From the NCBI GenBank assembly GCA_009692065.1, contig SHZY01000006.1:1-64000 (forward strand): DNA of 64,000 nt, given 5' to 3'. The notes under the pieces were generated by a model. It did not search any database, had not been told where the DNA came from, and was given only the letters and a program-made list of their open reading frames with translations. The stretch is from Gemmataceae bacterium (GTDB lineage: Bacteria; Planctomycetota; Planctomycetia; Gemmatales; Gemmataceae). Position numbers and translations under genes: made by a program. Below are positions 55,207-64,000 of this stretch, in pieces (position 1 is the first letter of the stretch; every line of letters begins with the position of its first letter).

Positions 55207-56262
55207 ATGGATCGCGCTTCGTCGTTGATCTTTCCCGGGGGTCGGACCCTGGCCGGGTGGTGGCGCCAGCTCTCGCCCTTGCAGCCCGCTGGGTTGTGGA
55301 TTGGCTACGGGTTTGTGCACCGCGTCGAGGTAGCCGTCCATGTCCGCTGTGAACAGCCGATCGATTCGTTCGCCCATCTCGTCTTGCAAGCCCTCCATCT
55401 GGAAGAGACCGTCGCCCCGAACCACGTCCCCGGCGTGAGCCTGGCGGTCCTGGAGGAACGGCTGTGTTTGCCAGGCGCCGTCGTCCTGCACGTGCTGGCC
55501 GGCATGTGTGCGGATGGGCTTCTCACGCGCGAGGCGCCGGAACGCTGGCAGGCAAGCGAACTCGGCCGTTACGCGCTGGAAAAGCGCGCCTTGCCTGTTC
55601 GTCTGCAGAAGCGCCGCACCTTTCCTTTTCTCGAGCGCGTCGATTCATCCGGCGAGCGCATCGGCGCGCCGCACTTCTTGCCGATCGCGGAATGCGCTGT
55701 CGCCTCGTGGTCGGTGGGAGAGCCGCATCGCTTCGACATCGCCTGTTTGCGCGGCTCCATCGAGCAGTCGGCCGCGTGGAAACAAGCGGCCGCCTTTCCA
55801 CTTGAAGTCGAAGCGCTTGCAGACGGGGTTGTGGATGTCTGGCAGCAAGTCGTCGTCGATCGGCCTGAGCGTGTGATGCTGGCGCTGGTAGTCGTCAACG
55901 CACAAGGGACGCGTAAAGTGCTGGGCTTTGCCGTCAAGGTGGACGGCTGGGCGCTCCAGGACCGCGCACCGGTGCTGCGCGTCCCCGCGCCGGCCGACTC
56001 CCTTTGGCCTGAAATCGCCCAGCAGCCGACGATGCCCGTTTGGCAAGACGTGTGGCGGAGCTGGTGCAAGCAGCGGCAGTTGCCGACGAATGAAGTCGAG
56101 CTTTGTGCCCTGAGCTATCACGCGCCGCGTCTAGAAGTCCAGGCGCCGCCGCGCCTGGTACAGCGCCTGCACGCAGCCAAGAGCGACCTTTTCAAGGGCG
56201 AGGCCTGGCTCTTGGTCGGCGACGGTTATTGCCGCACGGCGGTGCAACTGGCGATTCGTTAG
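55207..56262 (+). CDS. Protein of unknown function with a winged-helix-like segment
   Basis: 351 residues from the ATG at 55207. Residues about 75-115 (VSLAVLEERLCLPGAVVLHV) look like a winged-helix turn. The rest is soluble with several Trp-containing segments (QPTMPVWQDVWRSWCKQ). No family is recognised and no catalytic motif is obvious. It ends directly against a family H repeat and is convergent with the NPCBM gene. Confidence 0.6.
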   Translation: MDRASSLIFPGGRTLAGWWRQLSPLQPAGLWIGYGFVHRVEVAVHVRCEQPIDSFAHLVLQALHLEETVAPNHVPGVSLAVLEERLCLPGAVVLHVLAGMCADGLLTREAPERWQASELGRYALEKRALPVRLQKRRTFPFLERVDSSGERIGAPHFLPIAECAVASWSVGEPHRFDIACLRGSIEQSAAWKQAAAFPLEVEALADGVVDVWQQVVVDRPERVMLALVVVNAQGTRKVLGFAVKVDGWALQDRAPVLRVPAPADSLWPEIAQQPTMPVWQDVWRSWCKQRQLPTNEVELCALSYHAPRLEVQAPPRLVQRLHAAKSDLFKGEAWLLVGDGYCRTAVQLAIR

Positions 56263-56328
56263 ATTAGTCCGTAGTCCATGGCTCATTGCGCTGCCTGTTC
56301 TGGACAACTGACCACGGACTACGGACCA
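56262..56328. repeat. Palindromic repeat, family H, copy 2
   Basis: The left arm attagtccgtagtccatgg and right arm tgaccacggactacggacc contain the AGTCCGT heptamer. It lies between convergent genes, and the right part is translated as the tail of the NPCBM gene. Confidence 0.82.
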
Positions 56329-57559
56329 ATCGCGCCTTGGCCCAGTTCACGTTCGCTTGCACGTCGCCGAAGGCGCCCAGCTCGACGATCAGAGTTAGAA
56401 TGCGGGCGCCTGCGACGTTCAAGCGCATTTCCACCGGCGCGGTTTCACTGGTCAATTCCTTGCCGCCGTTGAGTTCGCTGCGATTGCCGTCGATCTCGAC
56501 GGCTGCTTTGGCCCGGCCGCGGCGTGACGTGACGCTGTCTATGCCGACGATTGCGTCGAAGCGCTGATACTTGCCATCTAGGGCGTAGGTGACCCGGCAC
56601 GGCGCGTGGGTGCCGAGGCCCTTTTCGTAAGTGCTGCCGAATAGGCGCAACGGATGATTGTCGGCGGCAGCGTCCTTGACGAGTGGCCAGGCCGCGCCCA
56701 GATAGGGGCGGTGCTCGTAGCGAACCGGGGTCAAGTCAGAGAGATCAACCGCCGGGCCCTGGCGCACATCGAGCGCGAGCAGGCTCGCCTCGGGCAGTTC
56801 CAGGGTACTGCCGAACTGGGTCTTGCCGAGCCAGCCCCTGGTTTTTTCCTCGAAGCGGACTTCAAGGAAGTTGACGCGGGCGCCGCCGTCCAGCACCGCG
56901 CGGGAATAGGTTTTCTTGGTGCGTAAGCGGGCCTGCCGATCGGTGTTCCAGGCGATGCCGGCGAGCTGCGACCAGGGCGTTTGCACCTTGCGGGCGGCGG
57001 TGGCGATCGTGCAGCCGGTCTTGGCGTCGAGGGCGACCAGCGTCCCTTCGATGCGGTCGCCGTTCTTCAGATAGACGGCGTCGCGCTTGCGCGGCTGTTT
57101 TTCCAGCTCGGCGAAAAACAAATCGGCGTCGTCCGCGCCCTCCGGCAGCGACCAGAATAGCAGGACGACATTCGGCGCAAACAAGTTCAGTCCCTTGGCG
57201 CGCAAGCTCGGCAGCGATGCGGCGGGCCAGACTTGCAACCGATTCTCCGCGAGACTGGCCGACGCTTCGGGATCAAGCGGGACTCGGTCGCCGTTGGTCA
57301 GGAGGACGAAGTTGCGGGATGGCAGCGCCGGCAGCTTGCGATTCTCCTGGCGCAGCTCGATGAACGCCGGGAGCTTGCGGCGCCCGCCCGCCTCTTCGAT
57401 CTCGAGCGCGCCGGCAGCATCGAGAGCGGCCAGCGCAACGCTCGGATGGGCCGCGCCCAACGTTTCCACATGAAATCGCAGCGGACCTTGAGCGCGAGAA
57501 AAAGACGAAGCGCCAAGCCAGAAGAGCAGAACCAAGAGCAAGCGGATGTGAATCGGCAT
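56264..57559 (-). CDS. Secreted protein with a C-terminal NPCBM/NEW2 domain
   Basis: 431 residues from the ATG at 57557-57559, which starts a signal peptide (MPIHIRLLLVLLFWLGASSF). The middle part repeats short beta segments of unknown type (VYLKNGDRIEGTLVALDAKT). The C-terminal domain (about 285-410) contains YEKGLGTHAPCRVTYALDGK, matching the NPCBM/NEW2 carbohydrate-binding domain. The final 20 residues, starting [12 protein letters not shown], are encoded by the family H repeat and are not part of the domain. The longer upstream start was rejected. Confidence 0.8.
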   Translation of the reverse strand: MPIHIRLLLVLLFWLGASSFSRAQGPLRFHVETLGAAHPSVALAALDAAGALEIEEAGGRRKLPAFIELRQENRKLPALPSRNFVLLTNGDRVPLDPEASASLAENRLQVWPAASLPSLRAKGLNLFAPNVVLLFWSLPEGADDADLFFAELEKQPRKRDAVYLKNGDRIEGTLVALDAKTGCTIATAARKVQTPWSQLAGIAWNTDRQARLRTKKTYSRAVLDGGARVNFLEVRFEEKTRGWLGKTQFGSTLELPEASLLALDVRQGPAVDLSDLTPVRYEHRPYLGAAWPLVKDAAADNHPLRLFGSTYEKGLGTHAPCRVTYALDGKYQRFDAIVGIDSVTSRRGRAKAAVEIDGNRSELNGGKELTSETAPVEMRLNVAGARILTLIVELGAFGDVQANVNWAKARLVRSPWSVVQNRQRNEPWTTD

Positions 57560-57658
57560 AGAAAAAGAACCACCAGGAAAAACAGGCAAGGAAGAAATGC
57601 AATTCTTGTCTTCCAGTGGCATTTCCCCCCGTGCTCCCCGTTTTCCCCCGTGGTTCAC

Positions 57659-58744
57659 TTACCGTTGCAAGATCGGCAAATAATTGTTGGGCACCTGCAG
57701 AATGATGAGGGCCATCGCTGTGCAGTAGTGCGAGCACATCAGACCTTGCCGCCAGCTGCCGTCGGCGACCACACGGCTGGCGAGCAGTTCGTTACGAATG
57801 GCAGGGTACCACTGCCGCCAGTAGTCGCCCCCGGCAATCCACATGGCCTGGACCGCGTAGTAATGGCCGTAGAAGTAGTGCATCTGCACCTCGGCGTTGG
57901 CGACCCCGCCCGCGGCGCCGCCGGGGCGGAAGCCCTTGAGATAATCGAGGCCGCGCTTGACCGAGTTGTCGTCGTTGTAGAGCCCGGCGCTGTTGAGGGC
58001 GACGACACCCGCGGCGGTACGGGCGAATCCCGGAGTGCCGCCGAAATGCTGATAGGTAAACCCTCCGCTTCGCTGGTCCTGGCAGCGCTTGACGTAATCG
58101 ATGCAGCGGTCTCGATTGGCCTTCGGCACGGCGATCCCGGCATTGCGTGCGGCTCTTAATGCGTTGATCTGGCAGATGGTTACCGATAGGTCGGCGTCGG
58201 CGGGGTGCGGTTGATAGCGCCAGCCGCCGTCGCGGTTTTGCGCCCGCAGGATCAACGCGACCGCCCGGCCCAGGACGCCGCGCAGCTCGGTGCGCAGAGC
58301 CGGCTCGTTGACCATGCCGTAGACTTCGGCGAGGAACAAGGTCGCGAAGCCATGCCCGTACATGGGGCCGTGAAAGCCGTTGCGGCGGCTGTTGAGGAAA
58401 CCGGGCTGCGTGGGGTCCTCGCAGCGCAGCATGTAGCGGACGGTGCGCGTGACATGTTCGCCATACCGCCCGCGGCCCGGCTGGTAGCCGCCGGCCATGA
58501 AGGCGAGCCCGGCGAGGCTGGTGATGGCGACGTTGCCCGCGTACTGCCCGGTGCCGAAGGAACCGTCCTGGTGCTGCTGTCCGGCGAGCCAGCCGAGGCT
58601 GCCGTCGATCGCGGTCTGGGTGTTTCTGTCGATCATGCCCGCGGCCTGGTTGCCGTCCTGGGCGAGGCCGCGCCACACCATGCCGCCTGCTGACAGACCC
58701 AGGAGGGCCCCGGTGCCGCGGGTCAAGAAGCTGCGTCGGTTCAT
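57659..58744 (-). CDS. Tat-exported protein with a terpenoid cyclase/prenyltransferase toroid fold
   Basis: 361 residues. The signal MNRRSFLTRGTGALLGLSAG is a twin-arginine type, so it is exported folded. Alpha-alpha toroid repeats follow (LGWLAGQQHQDGSFGTGQYA, ALILRAQNRDGGWRYQP, YVKRCQDQRSGGFTYQHF), each with a QxxDGSF/GGW-like motif as in squalene-hopene cyclase and prenyltransferase beta subunits. The DxDD cyclase acid is not found, so it is probably non-enzymatic or binds a ligand. It is common in planctomycetes but functionally undescribed. Confidence 0.82.
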   Translation of the reverse strand: MNRRSFLTRGTGALLGLSAGGMVWRGLAQDGNQAAGMIDRNTQTAIDGSLGWLAGQQHQDGSFGTGQYAGNVAITSLAGLAFMAGGYQPGRGRYGEHVTRTVRYMLRCEDPTQPGFLNSRRNGFHGPMYGHGFATLFLAEVYGMVNEPALRTELRGVLGRAVALILRAQNRDGGWRYQPHPADADLSVTICQINALRAARNAGIAVPKANRDRCIDYVKRCQDQRSGGFTYQHFGGTPGFARTAAGVVALNSAGLYNDDNSVKRGLDYLKGFRPGGAAGGVANAEVQMHYFYGHYYAVQAMWIAGGDYWRQWYPAIRNELLASRVVADGSWRQGLMCSHYCTAMALIILQVPNNYLPILQR

Positions 58745-58771
58745 GGCGGGTTCTCCTTGTCAGGAGTCAGG

Positions 58772-59344
58772 TTATTGGCGTTTTTCGGCCGGGCTGCTCT
58801 CGGCCAAGGCGCGATAGTACTCTCGGAGTATCTCATTGTAGTTTCGGATGAAGCGCTCGCGCAAATGCGCATCGATCTGATCGCGATGTCGTGGCGGCAG
58901 GTTGGGCCAGAAGCCGCTGTCTGATTGTAGCAGCCGCATGTCTTCGGGCGTGCTCGGTGTCTTGCCGGTGCTCTTGGCGAGATCGGCTACGTTCTTCGGC
59001 TTAGGCGTCGGATTTGCGATTGGTTCCATTGGTTTGGGCGGATTCTTCGCGCTAGGTGGGGTCTTGCTTTTGTTGGGTTCGGGCTCGTCCTGCTCCAGGA
59101 GCTTGTCGATGCCGTCGAGGATGCGCTGCTGGGCTTTGCGGGTTTCGGCGCCGGGCTGTTGTTTCTCGAAGTCGCTGCCGACGCGGTCGAAGTTCAAGCG
59201 GAGCTCCTCGATGATCTTTTGCGGGGTGTCGGGCGCCGGTTTTTTTGAATCGGGAGAGCCGCCCGCGCGGAATGGCGTGGCCGTGCGCGCTGGAGCCACA
59301 ACGAAGAGGCCAATCGCTGCGATGAGCGTAAGCGTGCGGAACAT
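58772..59344 (-). CDS. Secreted protein, paralogue of the downstream poly-Gly protein
   Basis: 190 residues from the ATG at 59342-59344. A signal-like N-terminus is followed by a helical block (about 42-88, QKIIEELRLNFDRVGSDFEK) and a C-terminal block (about 145-185, WPNLPPRHRDQIDAHLRERF and NEILREYYRAL). Both blocks match the protein at 59489-60331, and the middle is Pro/Lys rich. The pair arose by duplication. The function is unknown; the position beside the DUF4175 gene suggests they act together. Confidence 0.7.
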   Translation of the reverse strand: MFRTLTLIAAIGLFVVAPARTATPFRAGGSPDSKKPAPDTPQKIIEELRLNFDRVGSDFEKQQPGAETRKAQQRILDGIDKLLEQDEPEPNKSKTPPSAKNPPKPMEPIANPTPKPKNVADLAKSTGKTPSTPEDMRLLQSDSGFWPNLPPRHRDQIDAHLRERFIRNYNEILREYYRALAESSPAEKRQ

Positions 59345-59372
59345 GTAAAAGCCCTCAGATTCGGTCATACTT

Positions 59373-59450
59373 GCGAGCCACGGGGTTTATCCCCGTGGTG
59401 CAGCACCATGCAAGGGACACTCTGCCACGGGGATAAACCCCGTGGCTCGC
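59373..59450. repeat. Palindromic repeat, family K (arms themselves palindromic)
   Basis: The arms gcgagccacggggtttatcc-ccgtgg and its complement have a loop of about 26 nt. Each arm folds on itself as well, giving a possible cruciform. Confidence 0.87.
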
Positions 59451-59488
59451 GGTGGCAAAGTTGGGCGCTTGCAGCATAGCCGCGGCGG

Positions 59489-60331
59489 TCAATCCCCGTC
59501 CTTGCGTCGGCCGCTCTCGGCGATGTTGCGGTAGTACTCTCTCAGCAACTCCTCGTAGCGAGGCAGGAAGCGTTCGCGGGCGAAGGCGTCCATTTCCTTG
59601 CGGCGGTTCAGGGGGAGATGGCCCCAGACGTCGCCTTTTTGATTGGCGATGGTGTTCTTCTCTTTTTTGGAGTCATCGCCCTTGCCTGCGACGCCGCCGC
59701 CCTTGTCGTCTTTTTTGGCGTCGCCTTTGCCGTCCTTGTCGTCTTTTTTATCCTTTTGATCGCCGTCGTCTTTCTTGGCAAGTTTGTCTTCTTTCTTTTT
59801 GCCGTCGTCTTTCTTGGCGTTGTCCTTGCCGCCGTCCTTGTCGTCTTTCTTGTCTTTGTTATCGCCGAGGCCCATGGGCTGCTTTTGGCCAGCGCCGCCA
59901 CCCCCGCCACCCCCGCCGCCTCCACCACCACCGCCGCCTCCACCACCACCCTTACTGTCGTCGTTCTGGTCGAGCAGCTTGTCGATGTCGTCGATGATCT
60001 GCTTTTGCTTCAGGCGGGTGTCCTCGCCGGGGTCTTTCTTCTGGAGCTTTTCGTCCACGGTTTCGAAGTTCTTCTTCAAGCGATCGATGATGACCTTGGG
60101 ATCTTCCGCCGCCACTTCGGGCCCGCCGTCTTTCTTGGCGTCGGGCGCGTCTTTGCCATCGACCTTCTTGGGATCGACTTTCGCATCAGCCTTCTTGGCG
60201 TCGGGATCGGTCTTCTCGACCTGCGTCTCGGCCGGGGCTTTCTTCTTGGGCGCGGGGGTCTTGTCCTGGGCCACGGCGAGCATGACCAGGCAAGCGAAAC
60301 ATGCCAGGCTGATGGCGAAGTAGCGGGTCAT
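59489..60331 (-). CDS. Secreted Lys/Asp-rich protein with a poly-glycine tract
   Basis: 280 residues. A signal peptide (MTRYFAISLACFACLVMLAV) is followed by a charged KKAPAETQ region, a helical block (about 78-125), about 20 consecutive Gly (59895-59951), a long KDDKKDG region and the C-terminal block WGHLPLNRRKEMDAFARERF shared with its paralogue. The start overlaps the stop of the DUF4175-like gene by ATGA, so the two are coupled. The Gly run comes from near-identical GGC/GGT repeats and may vary in length. Confidence 0.7.
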   Translation of the reverse strand: MTRYFAISLACFACLVMLAVAQDKTPAPKKKAPAETQVEKTDPDAKKADAKVDPKKVDGKDAPDAKKDGGPEVAAEDPKVIIDRLKKNFETVDEKLQKKDPGEDTRLKQKQIIDDIDKLLDQNDDSKGGGGGGGGGGGGGGGGGGGAGQKQPMGLGDNKDKKDDKDGGKDNAKKDDGKKKEDKLAKKDDGDQKDKKDDKDGKGDAKKDDKGGGVAGKGDDSKKEKNTIANQKGDVWGHLPLNRRKEMDAFARERFLPRYEELLREYYRNIAESGRRKDGD

Positions 60332-63300
60332 TTCGGGTCTCCTTCTTTCGGCATGGGCTGCTGCGGCGGGAATAGACCGCGGAAGAGGTCGTGGATGCGC
60401 TCCTGTTCCTGGGACAATTCGGCCAGTTCACGCTGTTGCTCTTCGGTCAGTTTCGTCAGATCGGGATTCCGCTTGGCGAAGTCCTCGGTCTTCTGGTTGA
60501 GATCGACCTGCTCGGCACGCAGCACCTTGAGCTGGGCCGTCGGCGGGATGCCGTCGCGGTCTTGCATGCCTCCTTGCGACTCTTTGGGTTCATCGTCGCC
60601 CATCGGGTCTTTCTGGGCAAGCTGCTTCTTTGGCTTCTTGATTTCGTCCTTGAGTGCATCGAGCAAGCGCTCGATTTTCTGCAGCGCGACCTTTTGATGC
60701 TTGACGGTATCGGCGTGCCATTCGTTTTCGTCCTTCAATTCCATGTCATCGAATTTGTTTTCACGGCGATTCAAACCTTCCTCGCGGCGGGTATCCATGA
60801 CCTTGACCGCTTTATCCATCGCTTCCTTGGCTTTTTCCAGGAGGCTGTGGAAGACCTTGGCTTCTTTGAGCTTGTCCTTGAAGACGTCGGTTTCCTCGGC
60901 GATACCCTTCTGGGCCTCCATGTTGCCTTCGATGGTGTCGAGGAAGGCATCGGTCCAGATTTTTTTCTTCATGATCTTGGCGTGCAGGTTCTCGGAGCGT
61001 TCGATGGAGCCGATCTCGCGGATCTTGATCGCCTCCAATTGATCGTGAATCTTGATCAAGAGCTCGCGGGCCAATTCTTCCTCGGCGTCCTGCAATTCTT
61101 GCTTGGCGCGCTGAACTTTCTCCTTGGCCTCTTTCTGTGCTTGATCGGGGTTGGCTCCGTCCTTGATGTCGTTGCCTGCCTTTTCGAGGTCCTTGGCCGC
61201 TTCGTTCAACGCGTCGGCGGCGCGCTGTTCGTTGAGGCGGGCCAGCTGGTGGCGCATCTTGTTGATTTCGTCCTGCAGCTCGGCGTGTTTCTTGGCGAGC
61301 TCTTCCTTGGCCTTGAGGCGTTCTTCCTTGTTCTCGATCTTGTCGATCTTCTTGGCTTCGTTCCTTAGCTGCTCGATCTTCTTGGTGATCTTGTCGAGTT
61401 CCTTCTCGGTGTCCTTGCGGTCCTGGATGTCCTGCTTGGTGGCGTCCTCGCTGCGGCCTTCCAGCGCCTTGGCCACCTCTTCGAGGTTCTTCTGAATTCG
61501 TTCTTGCTGCTGGAGCGTTTTCTGCGGCGTCTCGGTCTTGCCATCCAGTTGCTCGGCGACGTTTTTCATCTGCTGGGTGATCGGTTTCTTGTCAGGCTGC
61601 TTGGGATCGAATTTCGGCTCGGCCTGCTGGATGGCTTGCTCCACTTTCTTGGCATTGGCGTGATCGTCTTCTTTTTCGAAGGTCTGCTTGGCCGCCTTCA
61701 TCTCCTGGAGGAGCTTGTTCATCTTGTTTTCCAGCTCTTGCTGATCCTTGCGCTGCTCATTGATCTGGTCGCGCAAAATGTTCTCGTTCGTCTTGCGTTT
61801 CTCCGGCGTGAGTTGCGGGTCTTCGTCGAGCACGCGTTTGAGGTTGTTCAGCTCTTCGAGCTTTTGCCGAATTTCTTCTTGCTTGCCGATCAGGTCCTGC
61901 ACTTCCTGTTTGAGTCCCTGCATCTTGGCCTGGGGGTTGATATCCTTGATGAGGCCATTGAGGGCGTCGCGCACGCTTTGCTGGCGTTTTGCGATTTGTT
62001 CGAGATTCGCCTTCGTCTTGTCGGGGTTCTTGTCGTTCTGGGCCAGGTCGGCATTGGCCTCGGCGAGCTTGGGCTCGATCTCCTGCAGTTCTTGCTGCGC
62101 GATCGCGTCGAGCGTCCCCTTGATCTTGGTGGCCTCGCGGTAGGCTTGCGTGCCGGTGAGCCGGTTCTCTTCCAACGTGCGCTTGATTTCGCCGACATCG
62201 CGGCGCAGGCCTTCCTTGGCATCCTGGCCGATGTGGTCGCGCACTTCGCGCTGCTGCTGGACCCCTTTCTCGATGAAATTGTCGCGGACGCGCTGGTCGA
62301 TTTTGTCTTCTTTCCTGGTGTCCTTGACGGCATCCTGGGCGTTGTGCTGGATCTTCTCGATCGCCTGGATCTTCTTGGCGATCTCGGCCAGCTGGTTCTC
62401 GATCTTGCTCGTGAGGTCTTGCTTGCCGATGATGCGCAGCTCGATCGCCTGGCTGCGGCCCGGCTCGCGGGTCGGGTAGATGTCGCAGAAATCCTCGGCA
62501 CAAATTTCGACCGAGATGATGTCGCCATTCCGGAAGTCTTGCGTGCGCAGGGACCAGACGACGCCAAACTCCAGCTTCTTGTAGCGCAGCCGCAGGTCCG
62601 CTGCGGGGCGCGCGGCGCCGGTCAGCTGGGAGACGAAGATCGGCACAAGTTTGCCGTGGTCGAGGGCTTCGTAAAGGGGAACGCGATCCAGTGTCTCCCA
62701 CGGCTGGCCGTCGGCGCCCTTCTTGCGGTATTCGACATAAACCCTCTTGATCGCGAACAGCTCGTCGGTGACGAGGAACTTGAAGGCAACATCGGCCGTC
62801 GGCAGGGCGGTGGCGCTGGAGCCGGGCTGGAGCAGCTTGATCATCGGCAGCGGGTCGAGGTTGACTTTCAGGTCGGCGACGTCGGGCGAGCTTTCGAGCT
62901 TATCCTTGTCGCGCAGGTGGAGCGTGTAGCTGCCGGTGATCCAGGGGGTGAAGTCGATCTGGAAGACCGATCGATCGGCTTCAAACCTGGCGGGGACCTT
63001 GCCCCAGACGGCACTGCCGCCCACTACCTGGGCGACGGCTTGCAGCGGATTGGTCTGTCCTAAAAGTGTCAGCACCGACGCCGGCGCGATCAGGGCGCCT
63101 TCCGGGCGGTATTCGATCCACGCCTGTTCGAGCGGGCGACTCGCCTTGGCACGCAAAACGACATGGCTGCCCGCGGTGAGGTTCAGGTGGCGCGTGCCGG
63201 GTTCCAGGACGCTCGGCGAAAGATCGGTGTACGCCGGCGGGTAGACGGCGAGCTGCGGCGACGGCAGGCCGTTCAGCTTCACGAGCGTTGGGGGCGGCAG

Positions 63301-64000
63301 CACTTCGACCAGGTGCCAGCTGCCAGCGCGCGGCGGAAACGCGCCGTCGTTGGCCAGCACGCGGAAGCGGAAGTTCCCGTACTGCTGCGTCATGTCGATG
63401 CGGGCCTCGAAGCTCCCCGACTCGCCGTCCTGGCTCCGCTTGATTTCGTAGGTCTGGTCGGTGCGGATCTGTCCATCGATCTCGACTCTGGCGTTTTTCG
63501 GGATTTGACCCTTGAGGTTGACCCGGATCGAATACGGCCTGCCCTTGGCGATCACGTCGCCTTTTCGGCTGCGCGGGTCGAGCTTGGCCCAGCCGCTGTC
63601 GTCCCCCTGCTGATCGACCAGATCGAGCGGCGCCTTCTTGGCAACGCTGATGCGCGTCCAGGTGTGCTCGCCGAACGGCTCGACGAAACGCCAAAAGGCA
63701 ATCTGCGAGTACGAAGGAGTCTTCCAGGCCACCAGCCCGGCCAACAGCAGAGCACAAAACGCGCCGGCGCCAAAGAGCGCAGCAGCGCGGCGATCGAGGA
63801 TGCGTGCGAAATCGAACCTGGCCGCCTTGTCGATCGTCTCCTTCATGGTCTTTTGCCGAAGTGCCTCGGAGCCCCCCAGGCGCTCTTGCTCTTCCGGCCC
63901 TTGCGTCAAGAATTGCACGGTGCTGGCCAGGGCGTCGTTGAGTTCGGGGTATTCTTCCTCGATGCGCAGCGCCAGGCTCAGGTCATCGCACGGCTTGGCG
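60328..64000 (-). CDS. DUF4175-like coiled-coil membrane protein (N-terminus beyond window)
   Basis: At least 1223 residues and still open at the right edge, so the apparent start at 63918 is not real. One hydrophobic helix lies near FGAGAFCALLLAGLVAWKTP. A beta-rich extracytoplasmic region follows (for example FRFRVLANDGAFPPRAGSWH), then about 600 residues of coiled coil rich in Lys, Glu and Gln (LEQIAKRQQSVRDALNGLIK). This layout is known as DUF4175 in planctomycetes and alphaproteobacteria. It may be part of a MoxR-linked envelope complex; no MoxR gene is visible here. It is coupled to the gene after it by ATGA. Confidence 0.75.
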   Translation of the reverse strand, partial: AKPCDDLSLALRIEEEYPELNDALASTVQFLTQGPEEQERLGGSEALRQKTMKETIDKAARFDFARILDRRAAALFGAGAFCALLLAGLVAWKTPSYSQIAFWRFVEPFGEHTWTRISVAKKAPLDLVDQQGDDSGWAKLDPRSRKGDVIAKGRPYSIRVNLKGQIPKNARVEIDGQIRTDQTYEIKRSQDGESGSFEARIDMTQQYGNFRFRVLANDGAFPPRAGSWHLVEVLPPPTLVKLNGLPSPQLAVYPPAYTDLSPSVLEPGTRHLNLTAGSHVVLRAKASRPLEQAWIEYRPEGALIAPASVLTLLGQTNPLQAVAQVVGGSAVWGKVPARFEADRSVFQIDFTPWITGSYTLHLRDKDKLESSPDVADLKVNLDPLPMIKLLQPGSSATALPTADVAFKFLVTDELFAIKRVYVEYRKKGADGQPWETLDRVPLYEALDHGKLVPIFVSQLTGAARPAADLRLRYKKLEFGVVWSLRTQDFRNGDIISVEICAEDFCDIYPTREPGRSQAIELRIIGKQDLTSKIENQLAEIAKKIQAIEKIQHNAQDAVKDTRKEDKIDQRVRDNFIEKGVQQQREVRDHIGQDAKEGLRRDVGEIKRTLEENRLTGTQAYREATKIKGTLDAIAQQELQEIEPKLAEANADLAQNDKNPDKTKANLEQIAKRQQSVRDALNGLIKDINPQAKMQGLKQEVQDLIGKQEEIRQKLEELNNLKRVLDEDPQLTPEKRKTNENILRDQINEQRKDQQELENKMNKLLQEMKAAKQTFEKEDDHANAKKVEQAIQQAEPKFDPKQPDKKPITQQMKNVAEQLDGKTETPQKTLQQQERIQKNLEEVAKALEGRSEDATKQDIQDRKDTEKELDKITKKIEQLRNEAKKIDKIENKEERLKAKEELAKKHAELQDEINKMRHQLARLNEQRAADALNEAAKDLEKAGNDIKDGANPDQAQKEAKEKVQRAKQELQDAEEELARELLIKIHDQLEAIKIREIGSIERSENLHAKIMKKKIWTDAFLDTIEGNMEAQKGIAEETDVFKDKLKEAKVFHSLLEKAKEAMDKAVKVMDTRREEGLNRRENKFDDMELKDENEWHADTVKHQKVALQKIERLLDALKDEIKKPKKQLAQKDPMGDDEPKESQGGMQDRDGIPPTAQLKVLRAEQVDLNQKTEDFAKRNPDLTKLTEEQQRELAELSQEQERIHDLFRGLFPPQQPMPKEGDPK

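Noticed and set aside
61504-63063. Open frame of 519 codons on the plus strand
   Set aside because: It is the hydrophobic mirror of the coiled-coil codons of the DUF4175-like gene. No start site or domain.
1-64000. tRNA or rRNA genes
   Set aside because: No TpsiC-like GGTTCGANTCC segment with a matching acceptor stem, and no rRNA-like sequence, was found by eye. A covariance-model scan would be decisive.

Overview
The window looks like chromosomal DNA of a planctomycete, most likely of the Gemmataceae group. The evidence is the high G+C content, a secreted protein with the planctomycete N-terminal LEDRCVPA motif, a large DUF4175-type coiled-coil membrane protein, futalosine-pathway mqnD, many solitary genes instead of classic operons (trpB without trpA, rplC without rplD), and very dense palindromic intergenic repeats. 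The genus is inferred, not shown.

Layout. 1-425: left edge with the start of an IS66-type transposase that appears to cut a DUF1963 gene. 436-12189: trpB, mutM, a heme-c type sensor kinase, recG, a subtilisin-like lipoprotein, an M48 peptidase, lspA and a thioredoxin-like secreted protein. 12906-19358: DUF58 protein with a membrane partner, a small membrane protein, a UbiD decarboxylase, a membrane protein with a duplicated helix and a PQQ-type propeller. 19601-25320: hypothetical membrane protein, LEDRCVPA surface protein, soluble histidine kinase, FlgI-like/HEAT lipoprotein. 25479-37800: smc, ABM monooxygenase, PfpI, epimerase, bamA, mqnD, ABC exporter, MBL hydrolase. 37874-43020: Uma2 gene with an internal stop, rpsO-pnp, kinase, class IV aminotransferase. 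43963-50252: nitrate module (NarK transporter, cytochrome-b-like membrane protein, molybdopterin nitrate reductase, four-cluster ferredoxin, Rieske protein, DUF6755). 50842-56262: TIM-barrel protein, APH-like kinase, YmdB phosphodiesterase, small membrane protein, rplC, unknown protein. 56264-64000: minus-strand run of NPCBM protein, Tat-exported terpenoid-cyclase-fold protein, two paralogous secreted proteins and a DUF4175-like protein that runs off the window.

The most striking property is the repeat landscape. At least ten unrelated inverted-repeat families occupy the gaps, typically within 20 nt of a stop codon. One family (here A, nine copies) shows compensatory changes between its arms, so it is maintained as a hairpin. 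Several families have arms built from 7-9-nt tandem repeats, and some palindromes lie nested inside the loop of another family. Members of three families also sit in frame inside coding genes (smc, ubiD, mqnD), adding short peptides. In at least two more genes (NPCBM protein, cytochrome-b-like protein) a repeat supplies the C-terminal tail. This resembles the protein-coding palindromic elements known from Rickettsia and is the best candidate here for a poorly described system. The nitrate module, in which a Rieske protein and a b-type membrane protein accompany a NarB-like reductase, is the second.
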